A DNA stretch of 64,000 nt, taken from Clostridiales bacterium FE2011 (GTDB taxonomy: Bacteria > Bacillota > Clostridia > Christensenellales > Aristaeellaceae). Position numbers and translations under genes: made by a program. Location of the stretch: positions 1,178,001 to 1,242,000 of the forward strand of contig CP069418.1 in assembly GCA_017569305.1 (NCBI GenBank), written 5' to 3'. The notes below the pieces were generated by a model. The model was not told the origin of the DNA. It did no database searches and worked only from the letters and a program-made list of their open reading frames with translations. Below are positions 10,215 to 18,413 of the stretch, piece after piece; position 1 is the stretch's first letter, and every line of letters starts with the position of its first letter.

Positions 10215-11072
10215 TCAGCCCTTCACGCTGCCGGCAGTCAGTCCGGCAATGAAGGTTTTCTGGGCACACAGGTAAATAATGATAATCGGTACAACCGCCA
10301 TCACCGCTCCGGGCATCAGCACGTCATACGCATTTCCGTAGGGAGTGATGGTCGTTCCCATACCGATGGGGATCGTAAACTTTTCATTGGTACTCAGCAC
10401 AATCATCGGCCAGAGCAGGTTGTTCCAGCTGTTCATGCCGCTCAGGATGGTCATGGCGCCGAAGGCAGGAATCATAATCGGTACCATAATCCGGAAGAAT
10501 ACACCGTAATCGGTGCAGCCGTCAATTCTTCCGGCTTCCAGCAGTTCTTTGGGCAGGCCGAGCACATATTGCCGGAAGAAGAAGATCATAAAAGGCGGAA
10601 CCAGGTACGGCAGGATAACGCCGAAATAGTTGTCCACCAGCTTTGCGCGGATCAGCATCCGGTACAGCGGCAGCAGCAGGATCTCAAACGGAATCATCAT
10701 CACCACCAGGACCAGGGTAAAAATCAGGTTCCGTCCCTTGAAGTTATACATTGCCAGGCCATATCCTACCATGGAACCGAAGAACAGGCCGATCACGGTC
10801 TGGAGCACCATGATAATGACGCTGGATTTGTACCACTGCCAGTAAATACCGTCCCGGTAGGTATTCAGCGCGTTGTAGTTGCTGAAGGAGGAGACGCCCG
10901 GCTCAATGGACAGGCTCAGGCCCTTGCGCAGCATTTCCTCGCCGGGTTTCAGCGAGCTGCAGAACATGAAGACAAAGGGCAGCATGGCCACGCATGCCCA
11001 GATAATCATCAGGGCTGTTGCCAGGAAGGAGAGGGTGGCTTTCCGCTTGTTAATGTGCTTTCTCATTTTCAT
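10215..11072 (-). CDS. Carbohydrate ABC transporter permease, MalG/AraQ type
   Basis: The 285-residue inner-membrane protein has about six hydrophobic segments and the cytoplasmic EAA loop (EAGRIDGCTDYGVFFRIMVP) that contacts the ATPase. It is the MalG-like half of a CUT1 sugar importer. The ATG at 11072 lies two bases after the upstream permease stop (11075), with GGAGG ten bases before it. A TTG at 11078 is also in frame but sits too close to that site. Together with 11075-11995 it forms the membrane channel. No ATPase gene is present in the operon. Confidence 0.92.
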   Translation of the reverse strand: MKMRKHINKRKATLSFLATALMIIWACVAMLPFVFMFCSSLKPGEEMLRKGLSLSIEPGVSSFSNYNALNTYRDGIYWQWYKSSVIIMVLQTVIGLFFGSMVGYGLAMYNFKGRNLIFTLVLVVMMIPFEILLLPLYRMLIRAKLVDNYFGVILPYLVPPFMIFFFRQYVLGLPKELLEAGRIDGCTDYGVFFRIMVPIMIPAFGAMTILSGMNSWNNLLWPMIVLSTNEKFTIPIGMGTTITPYGNAYDVLMPGAVMAVVPIIIIYLCAQKTFIAGLTAGSVKG

Positions 11073-11074
11073 TT

Positions 11075-11995
11075 TCAAGCGTCCTCCTTCCTGAAGAATC
11101 CCATCAGCACCAGCTGGATCAGGTTCACAACCAGCACCAGTGCCAGGAGCGTCAGACCGACGGCGGATGCCATACCCATGTTGGCCTTGGTAATACCCAC
11201 CTGGTACAGATAGCCGACAATCGTACGGCCGATTCCGCCGGGATTGCTCTGCTGCCAGAGGGCCACAGATTCCGTGAACATGGCGAAACCGCCAAGCACG
11301 GTAATGGTAATCACGTATATCAGGACCGGCCGGATGCCGGGAAGTGTCACTTTGAAGAATTTCTGTATGGGATTGGCGCCGTCGATTTCAGCGGCTTCAT
11401 ACAGGTCGTTCGGAATCGCCTGGATTCCGGACAGGTAGTAGATAATATTAACGCCCATCCAGCGCCAGAGGGTCATCACAATCAGGACAAAGTTACCGCT
11501 GTCCGCAAACATCAGCCACTGCCGCGGCTGCCCGCCCAGTGCTGTCATCAGTGCATTCACCGGTGCGGTATCCTGGGTGCCGAAGGCCAGGCGGAACACA
11601 ATACCTGCCACGATAATGGATGTCAGGGCAGGAATAAAAAACAGGGATTTAAAGAAGGCGGATCCTTTGACAAGTCCGGAATGCAGGAGCACCGCAAAAA
11701 GCAGCGGCACAATCGTCAGCACGATCACGTCCCAGATCGCATAGCGGGTACTGGTTTCCAGCGCCTGGATAAAATTCCGGGAAAACAGCTTCTGGTAGTT
11801 TTTCAATCCGATCCATTCACTTGTTGTAGGACCGTCAATCCGCTGGAAGCTCATCATAACAGTGGAAACCGTCGGATAAAGGTAAATCAGGAGAAAATAG
11901 ATCACAAAGGGTGCGACAAACACATAGGGCACCACTTTCCTGCTGGTCAGGAAAGCCGCCGCCCTGTTCGGTCTTCTTTGGGATACCTGCTGCAT
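11075..11995 (-). CDS. Carbohydrate ABC transporter permease, MalF/AraP type
   Basis: A 306-residue permease with about six hydrophobic segments, starting at VPYVFVAPFVIYFLLIYLYP, and the EAA loop YEAAEIDGANPIQKFFKVTLP. It is the MalF-like partner of the permease encoded next. The coding strand has CGGAGG about nine bases before the ATG. It lies between the substrate-binding protein gene and the second permease gene, as in most CUT1 oligosaccharide importers. The arabinofuranosidase in the same operon suggests arabino-oligosaccharides as the cargo. Confidence 0.93.
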   Translation of the reverse strand: MQQVSQRRPNRAAAFLTSRKVVPYVFVAPFVIYFLLIYLYPTVSTVMMSFQRIDGPTTSEWIGLKNYQKLFSRNFIQALETSTRYAIWDVIVLTIVPLLFAVLLHSGLVKGSAFFKSLFFIPALTSIIVAGIVFRLAFGTQDTAPVNALMTALGGQPRQWLMFADSGNFVLIVMTLWRWMGVNIIYYLSGIQAIPNDLYEAAEIDGANPIQKFFKVTLPGIRPVLIYVITITVLGGFAMFTESVALWQQSNPGGIGRTIVGYLYQVGITKANMGMASAVGLTLLALVLVVNLIQLVLMGFFRKEDA

Positions 11996-12038
11996 ATCAT
12001 CAGCCTCCGTCAGAGAAAACTGAAATAACCGGAAGAAG

Positions 12039-12064
12039 CCGACCGGAGGATTCCCTCCGGCCGG
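12039..12064 (-). terminator. Intercistronic hairpin between binding-protein and permease genes
   Basis: CCGACCGGAGG (12039-12049) pairs with CCTCCGGCCGG (12054-12064) with one mismatch and no T-tract. Such hairpins often stabilise the binding-protein mRNA and lower permease expression; that role is inferred. Confidence 0.5.
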
Positions 12065-12081
12065 CCCGTATCGGGAAGTGA

Positions 12082-13356
12082 TTACTCAATCGCGTCTCTC
12101 AGTTCCTGCGCGCAATTCTTGGCAATGGTTTCGGGATCGCCGCCGCCGATGACCAGGTCATAGGCCATCTGGCTCTTGACGATATCGCTGGCGGTCGGGA
12201 AGTATTCGGAGATGCAGGTGTCCGGAATATCATCCAGCACGGTCTTCAGCATATCAAAGATGTCATCACCGTAGTAGTCGAAGAACTTGTTCGGCTCCTT
12301 CATTTCGGGTGCGCCGTAAACTTCGGTCATGATGGGATCGAAGCCCAGGATGGTCCAGGTCTTGACGCAGCCTTCGAAGCTCAGGGTGGCATAGGCCAGC
12401 CACTGCTTGGCGATGTCCACATTGGCGCTGGTCTTCACAACTGCGGTGCCGGTACCGCCCATCTGCGCGGATTTATGTCCGCCGTCAGGCCACAGGGGCA
12501 TCGGGGCAACCTTCATCTTGCCGGACAGGTCAGGCATATAGTCGGTGAAGCGGTTCAGGTACCAGAACGGCATGCTCACGGAAGCGAAGGCACCGCTGCC
12601 CATCGCGCCGTAGTATTCTTCGGAATGGTGGTTGCCGCCGGGGCAGGCAACAGCCGTTCCGTCATCCAGCATGCTCTTCATGAAGGCCAGGGTATTGATC
12701 ACCACAGGCTCGTCCATCCGGACTTCGCCTTCGGGGGTCAGCCAGTCGCCGCCGTGCTGGTTAACCAGGGGATAGATGCTCCAGCAGTCAGCGGATTCCC
12801 AGGTGCACATCGGCTTGCCGGTCTTTTCCAGCACAACCTTGCCGGCTTCATGATAGTCATCCCAGGTCTTGATGTCCTGGTAGTTGATACCGGCCGCCTC
12901 AAGGATCTCGGTGTTGTAGAACATGATGGTGGCGCCGATGTGATGGTCGATGCCGTAGTACTTGCCATCCTTGGCATAGTTGTTGAAGCGGCTCATGACC
13001 AGCTTGTCCTTAATGGGCTCAACGATGTCGTTGATGTCCGCCAGCTGGATGTCGCCCTTCAGGTAGTTCGCGAACTGGTTGATTTCGATGTCCACGATAT
13101 CAGGAGCACCTTCGCCGCTCTGCAGGGCAAGGGTCAGCTTGCTGTGCATATCGTCGTAGGGATAAACCTGCATGTCGATCTCAATCTTGGGATTGTCCGG
13201 GTTCGCGTTCCAGGATGCTTCCATCTCTTTATAGAGCTGGGTATGCAGTTCCTGGAATGTCCACAGGGTCAGTTTGATGGGTTCTTCTTCCGCCAGGGCG
13301 CTGCACATGCCCAGCATCAGGGCCAGCGTCAGCAGAACAGCCAACAGTTTCTTCAT
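12082..13356 (-). CDS. Sugar ABC transporter substrate-binding protein
   Basis: A 424-residue extracellular solute-binding protein of family 1. Residues 1-22 form a signal peptide (MKKLLAVLLTLALMLG then CSALA) with a probable signal peptidase I cut after ALA. There is a cysteine, but LGMC is not a good lipobox, so lipidation is doubtful. The mature part begins with KLTLWTFQELH and contains GAPDIVDIEINQFA, as in CUT1 binding proteins. The start at 13356 is preceded by GAGGAGG. A promoter and LacI-type operator lie upstream at 13392-13452. It is the first gene of the arabinoside operon. Confidence 0.92.
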   Translation of the reverse strand: MKKLLAVLLTLALMLGMCSALAEEEPIKLTLWTFQELHTQLYKEMEASWNANPDNPKIEIDMQVYPYDDMHSKLTLALQSGEGAPDIVDIEINQFANYLKGDIQLADINDIVEPIKDKLVMSRFNNYAKDGKYYGIDHHIGATIMFYNTEILEAAGINYQDIKTWDDYHEAGKVVLEKTGKPMCTWESADCWSIYPLVNQHGGDWLTPEGEVRMDEPVVINTLAFMKSMLDDGTAVACPGGNHHSEEYYGAMGSGAFASVSMPFWYLNRFTDYMPDLSGKMKVAPMPLWPDGGHKSAQMGGTGTAVVKTSANVDIAKQWLAYATLSFEGCVKTWTILGFDPIMTEVYGAPEMKEPNKFFDYYGDDIFDMLKTVLDDIPDTCISEYFPTASDIVKSQMAYDLVIGGGDPETIAKNCAQELRDAIE

Positions 13357-13391
13357 GGTTCGTTTCCTCCTCTGTTTTATTCCCTTTTTTG

Positions 13392-13411
13392 CAGGATTAT
13401 CGTTAATCCTG
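13392..13411. promoter_or_regulatory. LacI-family operator for the arabinoside operon
   Basis: CAGGATTA-TCGT-TAATCCTG is a perfect inverted repeat with 8-bp arms. It lies just downstream of the likely transcription start of the binding-protein operon, where a bound repressor would block transcription. A LacI-family gene is divergent from it. Confidence 0.75.
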
Positions 13412-13423
13412 TCCATTGATTTA

Positions 13424-13452
13424 ATGATATAGGTTATTTGGTCAATTGTCAA
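13424..13452 (-). promoter_or_regulatory. Sigma-70 promoter of the arabinoside operon
   Basis: On the minus strand TTGACA (13447-13452), 17-bp spacer, TATCAT (13424-13429). The operator at 13392-13411 follows about 12 bases downstream. Confidence 0.75.
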
Positions 13453-13522
13453 GCGTTTTTTGACAAATTTAATATAAATCTTTTTTAATTGATTGTTTAT
13501 AAAGAAGTAAGATTGGCAGAAA

Positions 13523-13574
13523 TTGTCTTTGTATACCGTTTTATGATATAATATTTGTAATAACGTTAATCTTG
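13523..13574 (+). promoter_or_regulatory. Promoter of the LacI-family gene with a half-operator
   Basis: TTGTCT (13523-13528), 18-bp spacer and an extended -10 TGA-TATAAT (13544-13552). The bases ACGTTAATCTTG (13563-13574) repeat one arm of the operator at 13392-13411, which suggests weak autoregulation. Confidence 0.65.
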
Positions 13575-13591
13575 TTCATGGAGGGATTTGT

Positions 13592-14608
13592 ATGGCTGTC
13601 AACCGCATAACCCTCAGGGATGTCGCCGGTGCATGCGGCTATACCGTCAACACGGTTTCCCGGGCGCTCCGCGGGGATCCGCGGCTTCCGGAATCCACCC
13701 GGGTGAAAATCCGGGAAGCTGCTGTCCGGATGGGATATATCCGCAATTCCCTCGCCTCCACCCTTCGCTCAGGAAGAAGCGGTAATATCGCGGTTATCGT
13801 CAATGACGTTCACAATCTTCACTTCTGTAATATGCTTACCGTCATGGACAGCGAACTGCGCCAGGCAGGATACAACATCATGGTGCTGTGCATGGGCCTC
13901 AATGAAGAATTGGGCGAGCACCTGATCCGCTCCGCCATCTCCCAGTCCGTGGACGGCATCCTGTATTTCCCTTACATGAACAATCGCAGCCACATCGAGA
14001 TCATGCAAAAGAACAACATGCCCTTTGTGCTGCTGGATCGCCGGATCCAGGATATCGTGACAGACAATGTCCGCTGCGATGACCGTCAGGGCGGTTTCCT
14101 CGCCGGTGTTCATCTTGCAGGGCTCGGTCATAAAAAATACCTCTTCATGTCCGGTGAAAACCGTTCCAGTTCCCAGATTGACCGTCTCGAAGGCTTCATG
14201 CAGGCCATGCGTGAATACGGAATCCCCGAGAGTAATATCCGGGTCGTTCCGGGTGAAAAGGTGGAAGCTGCCCTGGCGGATTCCACCCTTCGGGAGCTGC
14301 TGTTCCCCCTGGACTATACCGCTCTTGTTTCCTTCCGTGATGAGGTTTCCTATCCCGTCATGCTAGAGCTGGCCGACATGGGGCTGGAAATTCCCAGGGA
14401 TATTTCCATTGTCAGCTTTGATCATCTCCGCGGAGATATCCCGTATCTGCCAAAGCTCACCAGCATCTTCTCTGAAGGACAGAGCGTCGCGTCCAACGGT
14501 GTACGCCTGCTGCTGAACCGTATTGAGCATCCCGATCTGCCGCCGCAGGTGATTGTCCTTCCTGTCCGCCTGTTTGACGAGGGCACCGCCGCGCCTCCCG
14601 TAAAATAA
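13592..14608 (+). CDS. LacI-family transcriptional regulator of the arabinoside operon
   Basis: A 338-residue LacI/GalR regulator. The DNA-binding helix-turn-helix is at residues 7-26 (TLRDVAGACGYTVNTVSRAL) with the hinge helix near 50-60. The periplasmic-binding-protein-like sensor domain follows (SGNIAVIVNDVHNLHF onward). The family usually represses until a sugar binds. Its gene is divergent from the arabinoside uptake operon and an inverted repeat sits in the shared region, so that operon is the probable target. An arabinose-containing oligosaccharide is the likely inducer, which is inferred. Confidence 0.92.
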   Translation: MAVNRITLRDVAGACGYTVNTVSRALRGDPRLPESTRVKIREAAVRMGYIRNSLASTLRSGRSGNIAVIVNDVHNLHFCNMLTVMDSELRQAGYNIMVLCMGLNEELGEHLIRSAISQSVDGILYFPYMNNRSHIEIMQKNNMPFVLLDRRIQDIVTDNVRCDDRQGGFLAGVHLAGLGHKKYLFMSGENRSSSQIDRLEGFMQAMREYGIPESNIRVVPGEKVEAALADSTLRELLFPLDYTALVSFRDEVSYPVMLELADMGLEIPRDISIVSFDHLRGDIPYLPKLTSIFSEGQSVASNGVRLLLNRIEHPDLPPQVIVLPVRLFDEGTAAPPVK

Positions 14609-14637
14609 CTTTATATCCGCTTATTCGGTCTTTATTC

Positions 14638-14675
14638 AAAACTCCTGCCTTCAACGCAGGAGTTTTTCTGTTTTT
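14638..14675 (+). terminator. Intrinsic terminator after the LacI-family gene
   Basis: AAAACTCCTGC (14638-14648) pairs with GCAGGAGTTTT (14656-14666), followed by two T-rich runs. Confidence 0.88.
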
Positions 14676-14727
14676 TTTCATTTTTCATTCTTCATTGTCA
14701 TCGCATTAAACGATGACGTAGCCCCCC

Positions 14728-14781
14728 CTTACGAAACTGTAAGGTAAAAGTCACCTGAAAGTAAGACTTGTTTGCTATGCT
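14728..14781 (+). promoter_or_regulatory. Promoter and candidate response-regulator site before DUF6273 gene 2
   Basis: CTTACGAAACTGTAAG (14728-14743), then GTAAAAGT-CAC-CTGAAAGT (14744-14762) and an extended -10 TGC-TATGCT (14773-14781). Layout and spacing match 7815-7868 almost base for base, although the two loci are about 7 kb apart. Confidence 0.55.
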
Positions 14782-14807
14782 GGTATCGTGGAAGGAGGTA
14801 TGCAGTA

Positions 14808-15593
14808 ATGGAAACTCATGATGTGACTGTTATGAAACGTATTGGTTATGTCCTGTTTCTGATCGTTATCCTTCTTTATATGTTCGGTGGCAGCGGCGAA
14901 GCTGAAATCCTGGATGCCGCGGAAAATGCCCGGACAATCCTCACCTTTGGGAAATATGAACAGGATAACAATCCGGATAACGGTCCGGAGGAAATAGAAT
15001 GGATTGTACTGGAGGAACACGATGGCAATCTCCTGCTCCTCAGCCGCTATGGCCTGGACGCTGTTCCGTATAACGATGAAGGTGCGGAAACCACCTGGGA
15101 GGAAAGTACCCTGCGCAGCTGGATGAACGGCGACTTTCTCGAAGCTGCCTTCACACCTGAGGAACAGTCTGCCATCCTGTTTACTGAGGTAAATAACGGC
15201 CCGGATCAGGGACGTAAAACAGATCTTCCCGGCGGTGCTGATACCCTGGACCGGGTTTTCCTGCTGAGCTACAGGGAAGCCTTCGCAAAATATCTGCTTG
15301 GCGACGGAACAAGGATGTGCGCACCGACCAGTATCGCAGCTTCCCATGGCGCTTACCGTTGGAAAGAATACATGACAGATAACCGTCCGGGCGGCACCTG
15401 GTGGCTTCGTTCCCCCGGAAAAGCCCAGGGCAAAGCCCTCATCGTGGATTATGACGGCAGCCTGGCAAGCAGTAATGTGCAGCTGGTTAACCATTCCGTA
15501 CGTCCCGCCCTCTGGCTGGATCCGGGTATGGAAGGCCTGGCCCTCCGGGAAGTGGAAACACCCTCTCCGGAAGCCGTCATGCCGGCAATCTGA
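14808..15593 (+). CDS. Membrane-anchored DUF6273 domain protein (copy 2)
   Basis: A 261-residue paralogue of the protein at 7892-8611. It has the same start (MET-DxxxxKRIGYxLFL), one transmembrane segment at about 12-27 and a DUF6273-type domain with LTFGKYEQDNNPDNGPEEIEW, WWLRSP and VRPALWLDPG. The last 20 residues are an extra proline- and glutamate-rich tail. AAGGAGG at 14792-14798 decides the start. The function is unknown. The conserved promoter suggests that both proteins are made in response to the same signal. Confidence 0.8.
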   Translation: METHDVTVMKRIGYVLFLIVILLYMFGGSGEAEILDAAENARTILTFGKYEQDNNPDNGPEEIEWIVLEEHDGNLLLLSRYGLDAVPYNDEGAETTWEESTLRSWMNGDFLEAAFTPEEQSAILFTEVNNGPDQGRKTDLPGGADTLDRVFLLSYREAFAKYLLGDGTRMCAPTSIAASHGAYRWKEYMTDNRPGGTWWLRSPGKAQGKALIVDYDGSLASSNVQLVNHSVRPALWLDPGMEGLALREVETPSPEAVMPAI

Positions 15594-15602
15594 AAAAACT
15601 GC

Positions 15603-15632
15603 TTGACATGGCAGCAACTCCGGGAGTATACT
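15603..15632 (+). promoter_or_regulatory. Sigma-70 promoter of a small gene
   Basis: TTGACA (15603-15608), 18-bp spacer, TATACT (15627-15632). It is one of the best promoter matches in the window and lies 33 bases before the start of a 32-codon gene. Confidence 0.75.
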
Positions 15633-15665
15633 CGCTCCAATCTTTTTCGGAAAGGAGCTCTTCTC

Positions 15666-15764
15666 ATGGCGAAGTACGCAGTCACTACCATGACTAAGAA
15701 GACCGCAGCTTATACTGGCTACGGTTATTACGCGTACACCCGTTTGAAGAGCAGAGAAAAGTAG
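15666..15764 (+). CDS. Small Tyr- and Lys-rich protein of 32 residues, unknown function
   Basis: An open frame of 33 codons, starting MAKYAVTTMTKKTAAY and ending YTRLKSREK, with seven tyrosines including a GYGYYAY core and a basic C-terminus. It has AAAGGAG at 15651-15657 before the ATG, a strong promoter at 15603-15632 and an intrinsic terminator at 15794-15830, so it forms a complete transcription unit of about 190 bases. I recognise no family. It has no hydrophobic signal segment and no cysteines. It could be a small regulatory or nucleic-acid-binding protein, or a peptide precursor. Neither is supported beyond composition. Confidence 0.6.
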   Translation: MAKYAVTTMTKKTAAYTGYGYYAYTRLKSREK

Positions 15765-15793
15765 ATTCCGGAAAATGCGGCCGCATTAATCAT

Positions 15794-15830
15794 GATCACT
15801 TATCTCGCTCGGGATAAGTGATCTTTTTTT
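15794..15830 (+). terminator. Intrinsic terminator of the small-protein gene
   Basis: GATCACTTATC (15794-15804) pairs perfectly with GATAAGTGATC (15813-15823), followed by seven T. Confidence 0.92.
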
Positions 15831-15869
15831 ATCCGGAATCTTATCAGAAAAAAAGTGAGGAGGAGTACC

Positions 15870-16700
15870 ATGGATCTGCACGATTTCAGGGATGTTGCCG
15901 AGAACTACGACCGATATCTGGAGGTCATGTACACTCAGGGAACGGATCATCACGAGGGGTTTCAGGAGTTTTACCTGGATCTGGCCCGGAAATACGGTTC
16001 CGGCGGCGTGGTGGACGTTGCCTGCGGCACAGGTGCCGTGCTGCTTTACCTGGCGGAGCGCGGTATCAGCGTCGACGGTACGGATCTTTCTGAGGAGATG
16101 TGTAAGGTTGCTTCTGCCAAAGCAGAAGCTCTCGGTCTTTCCCTGAACATTATCCCCGCGGATATGACAAAATTCAGTTCCGGTAAAAAGTATTCCCTGG
16201 CCATCATCGCCCGCAGCGGTTTCATGCACCTGCCGGACCAGGCCCTGCAGATTGCCGCCCTGAAAAACCTGCGGGAGCAGCTGCTTCCCGGAGGCATCCT
16301 GACGCTCAATACCTTCGACCCCTGGCCGCCGATACAGGCAGCCCAGATGCAGACGTCTCCCGATGATTATTCCTTCCGTCTGGAATACGTCAACCATGAC
16401 GGAAACCGGGAAAAGATTTATAATGCGATCAGTTACAATCCTTATACGCAGCAGATGAGCGGCAACTGGAAATTCGTTGAATACAACGATAAGGACGAAA
16501 TTATCGGCGAAAGGATCCGTCCCCTGATGATGCGTCAGACAACGCGGTGGGAAATGTTCCTCCTGGCGCAGCTCTGCGGTTTTGAAGTGCTGGATATTTA
16601 TCGCGGTTATAAAGGAGACAAGGAGGATCTGAAAGATCCTGCCTCTGCTTCCCGGTACCAGAGCAACCTGATCTGGATTTTAAAGAGAAAGGAACAGTGA
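15870..16700 (+). CDS. Class I SAM-dependent methyltransferase
   Basis: A 276-residue methyltransferase with the SAM-binding motif VVDVACGTGAVLL (47-59), followed by an acidic residue after the second strand (VDGTDLSEEMC) and a PGGILTLNTFDPW segment. The C-terminal part resembles the YcgJ/UbiE-type small-molecule methyltransferases with a beta-rich cap. The ATG at 15870 follows GAGGAGGAG. The stop lies six bases before the ATG of the next acetyltransferase gene, so the two are probably co-transcribed. The substrate is unknown. Confidence 0.85.
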   Translation: MDLHDFRDVAENYDRYLEVMYTQGTDHHEGFQEFYLDLARKYGSGGVVDVACGTGAVLLYLAERGISVDGTDLSEEMCKVASAKAEALGLSLNIIPADMTKFSSGKKYSLAIIARSGFMHLPDQALQIAALKNLREQLLPGGILTLNTFDPWPPIQAAQMQTSPDDYSFRLEYVNHDGNREKIYNAISYNPYTQQMSGNWKFVEYNDKDEIIGERIRPLMMRQTTRWEMFLLAQLCGFEVLDIYRGYKGDKEDLKDPASASRYQSNLIWILKRKEQ

Positions 16701-16705
16701 TTCAA

Positions 16706-17188
16706 ATGATCCGGAAAGTTGAACGAGCAGATATTACCGAATGTGTCCGGGTAATCCGGGAGAGTTTCCGGACAGTTGCGGATGAATTTGGTTTTACAAA
16801 AGAAAATGCTCCCCGGTTCACCGCTTTTGCCATGACAGAGGAATGGCTGCTCTGGCAGATGGAGGGTGAGCACCGGCTGATGTTTGCAGATGTGGAAGAC
16901 GGCATTATCCGCGGATATTATTCCCTGAAGCTTCTTGATTCCGGTGAGTGTGAACTGAGCAACCTGGCGGTTCTTCCGAAATACAGGCATCAGGGAATCG
17001 GGGAGAAACTGCTGAAACATGCGATGGATACGGCCAGGGAACAGCATTGCAAAGTTATCAACCTGGGCATTGTGGAAGAGAACACTGTCCTCCGGCAATG
17101 GTATGAACGCAACGGAGCGGTTCATACGGGCACGGAGAAATATGATTTCTTTCCGTTCACCTGCGGATATATGAAGTTCTGCCTGTAA
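16706..17188 (+). CDS. GNAT family N-acetyltransferase
   Basis: A 160-residue GNAT protein with the acetyl-CoA pyrophosphate loop RHQGIGEKLL (94-103) preceded by the strand ELSNLAVLPKY. A GTG at 16697 is in frame but overlaps the upstream stop and lies only three bases from AAAGGA, so the ATG at 16706 is preferred. The spacing of about twelve bases is somewhat long. It appears to follow the methyltransferase gene in one transcript. The acceptor molecule is unknown. Confidence 0.85.
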   Translation: MIRKVERADITECVRVIRESFRTVADEFGFTKENAPRFTAFAMTEEWLLWQMEGEHRLMFADVEDGIIRGYYSLKLLDSGECELSNLAVLPKYRHQGIGEKLLKHAMDTAREQHCKVINLGIVEENTVLRQWYERNGAVHTGTEKYDFFPFTCGYMKFCL

Positions 17189-17265
17189 ACAGGAGCCTGA
17201 AGTCAAAATACTGAATTGATCTCCCGTTTCACGCTGCTAAAAAAGAGAAAGGAAGGATATTCCCT

Positions 17266-18309
17266 ATGAATAAAACCGGAACACAGACCCTGGAAACCCA
17301 TCGGCTGATCCTTCGGCCGTTTAAAATCGAAGACGCTGAAGATATGTTCAATAACTGGGCTTCCGACCCGGAAGTCACCCGTTTCCTGACCTGGCCCACA
17401 CATTCCAGCGTGGATATTACCCGCATGGTATTGAATGACTGGATTTCTCACTATGAGGACGGCGATTTCTTTCAGTGGGCAATAGTCCTGAAGGAGACCG
17501 GCAGCGTTATCGGCAATATTGCTGTTGTGCACTTAATTGAGCAGCTTGAGGAAGCAGAAATCGGCTACTGCATGGGCAAAGCTTTCTGGGGCCGGGGGAT
17601 CATGCCGGAAGCCCTGCGGGCTGTTATGGATTACCTTTTCGACACCGTCAGCCTCCATCGCATCACTGCCCATCATGATGTAAACAACCCCAAATCCGGA
17701 CGTGTCATGGCAAAAGCCGGTATGCTGAAAGAAGGCATTCAACGCGGAGCCGGAAGAAACAATCAGGGCATCTGTGATGTCTGCTGCTACGCCTTGCTGC
17801 AGAGCGACCGCACCCCGGTGGAACGCCATACGTCTCCCGCTCCGGTCATTGTCCGTTTTGCCCGGGAAGAGGATCTGGAAGCAGTAAATAAACTGCGCAA
17901 AGTGGTTAATGATTTACATGTGAAAGGTAAACCCGATGTCTTTAAACCCGGTTTCTGCGACGAGCTGCGGGATTACCTTTTCACAATCTGGAAGGATCCC
18001 GATCAGGAAATTGTCGTGGCGGAAGCAGAAGGAAAAGTCTGCGGCTTTGCCATTCTGCACCATATCAACAGGCCGGAAAACCCCTTCATGTTTGAGCGGG
18101 ATTTCCTGGATATCGATGAATTCTGCGTGGATGAAAACTTCAGGCGGCAGGGTGTTGCCAGCGCCATGATCCGTTTCATTCTTGATTTTGTAAAGGAAAA
18201 AGGGTTCAAGCGGCTTGAGCTGAACATGTGGGAGTTCAACCGCGGTGCCCTGGCTTTCTACGAAGCTGCAGGCTTCAAAACCTTCCGAAGATATATGGAG
18301 ATTATGTAA
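17266..18309 (+). CDS. Tandem GNAT acetyltransferase (two domains fused)
   Basis: A 347-residue protein made of two acetyltransferase domains. Residues 8-185 are RimJ/RimL-like (LETHRLILRPFKIEDAEDM at the start, CoA loop FWGRGIMPEALR at about 107-118). Residues 196-347 form a second GNAT domain (IVRFAREEDLEAVNKLR, CoA loop RRQGVASAMIRF at about 292-303, ending EAAGFKTFRRYM). Both CoA loops look intact. Tandem GNAT proteins include aminoglycoside- and peptide-modifying enzymes, but no target can be named. A hairpin array follows the stop. Confidence 0.85.
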   Translation: MNKTGTQTLETHRLILRPFKIEDAEDMFNNWASDPEVTRFLTWPTHSSVDITRMVLNDWISHYEDGDFFQWAIVLKETGSVIGNIAVVHLIEQLEEAEIGYCMGKAFWGRGIMPEALRAVMDYLFDTVSLHRITAHHDVNNPKSGRVMAKAGMLKEGIQRGAGRNNQGICDVCCYALLQSDRTPVERHTSPAPVIVRFAREEDLEAVNKLRKVVNDLHVKGKPDVFKPGFCDELRDYLFTIWKDPDQEIVVAEAEGKVCGFAILHHINRPENPFMFERDFLDIDEFCVDENFRRQGVASAMIRFILDFVKEKGFKRLELNMWEFNRGALAFYEAAGFKTFRRYMEIM

Positions 18310-18328
18310 TCATAAAGGAAACTGTCAC

Positions 18329-18413
18329 ATTCACCGCCATGCGGTGAATATATCACAAAGGACGGCCATCGGCCGTCCTTTATTTCACATCTGCCGTCAG
18401 GCAGATATTTCAT
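18329..18413. repeat. Hairpin array A: three different stems with constant linkers
   Basis: Hairpins at 18329-18349 (9-bp arms), 18357-18381 (11-bp arms) and 18389-18406 (7-bp arms) have unrelated arm sequences and loops of three to four bases. They are separated by ATATCAC, ATTTCAC and ATTTCAT. The last linker overlaps the stop codon of the convergent HAD gene. The second hairpin, AAAGGACGGCC/GGCCGTCCTTT, could act as a terminator for the GNAT gene. The same architecture recurs at 22729-22862. Confidence 0.75.
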
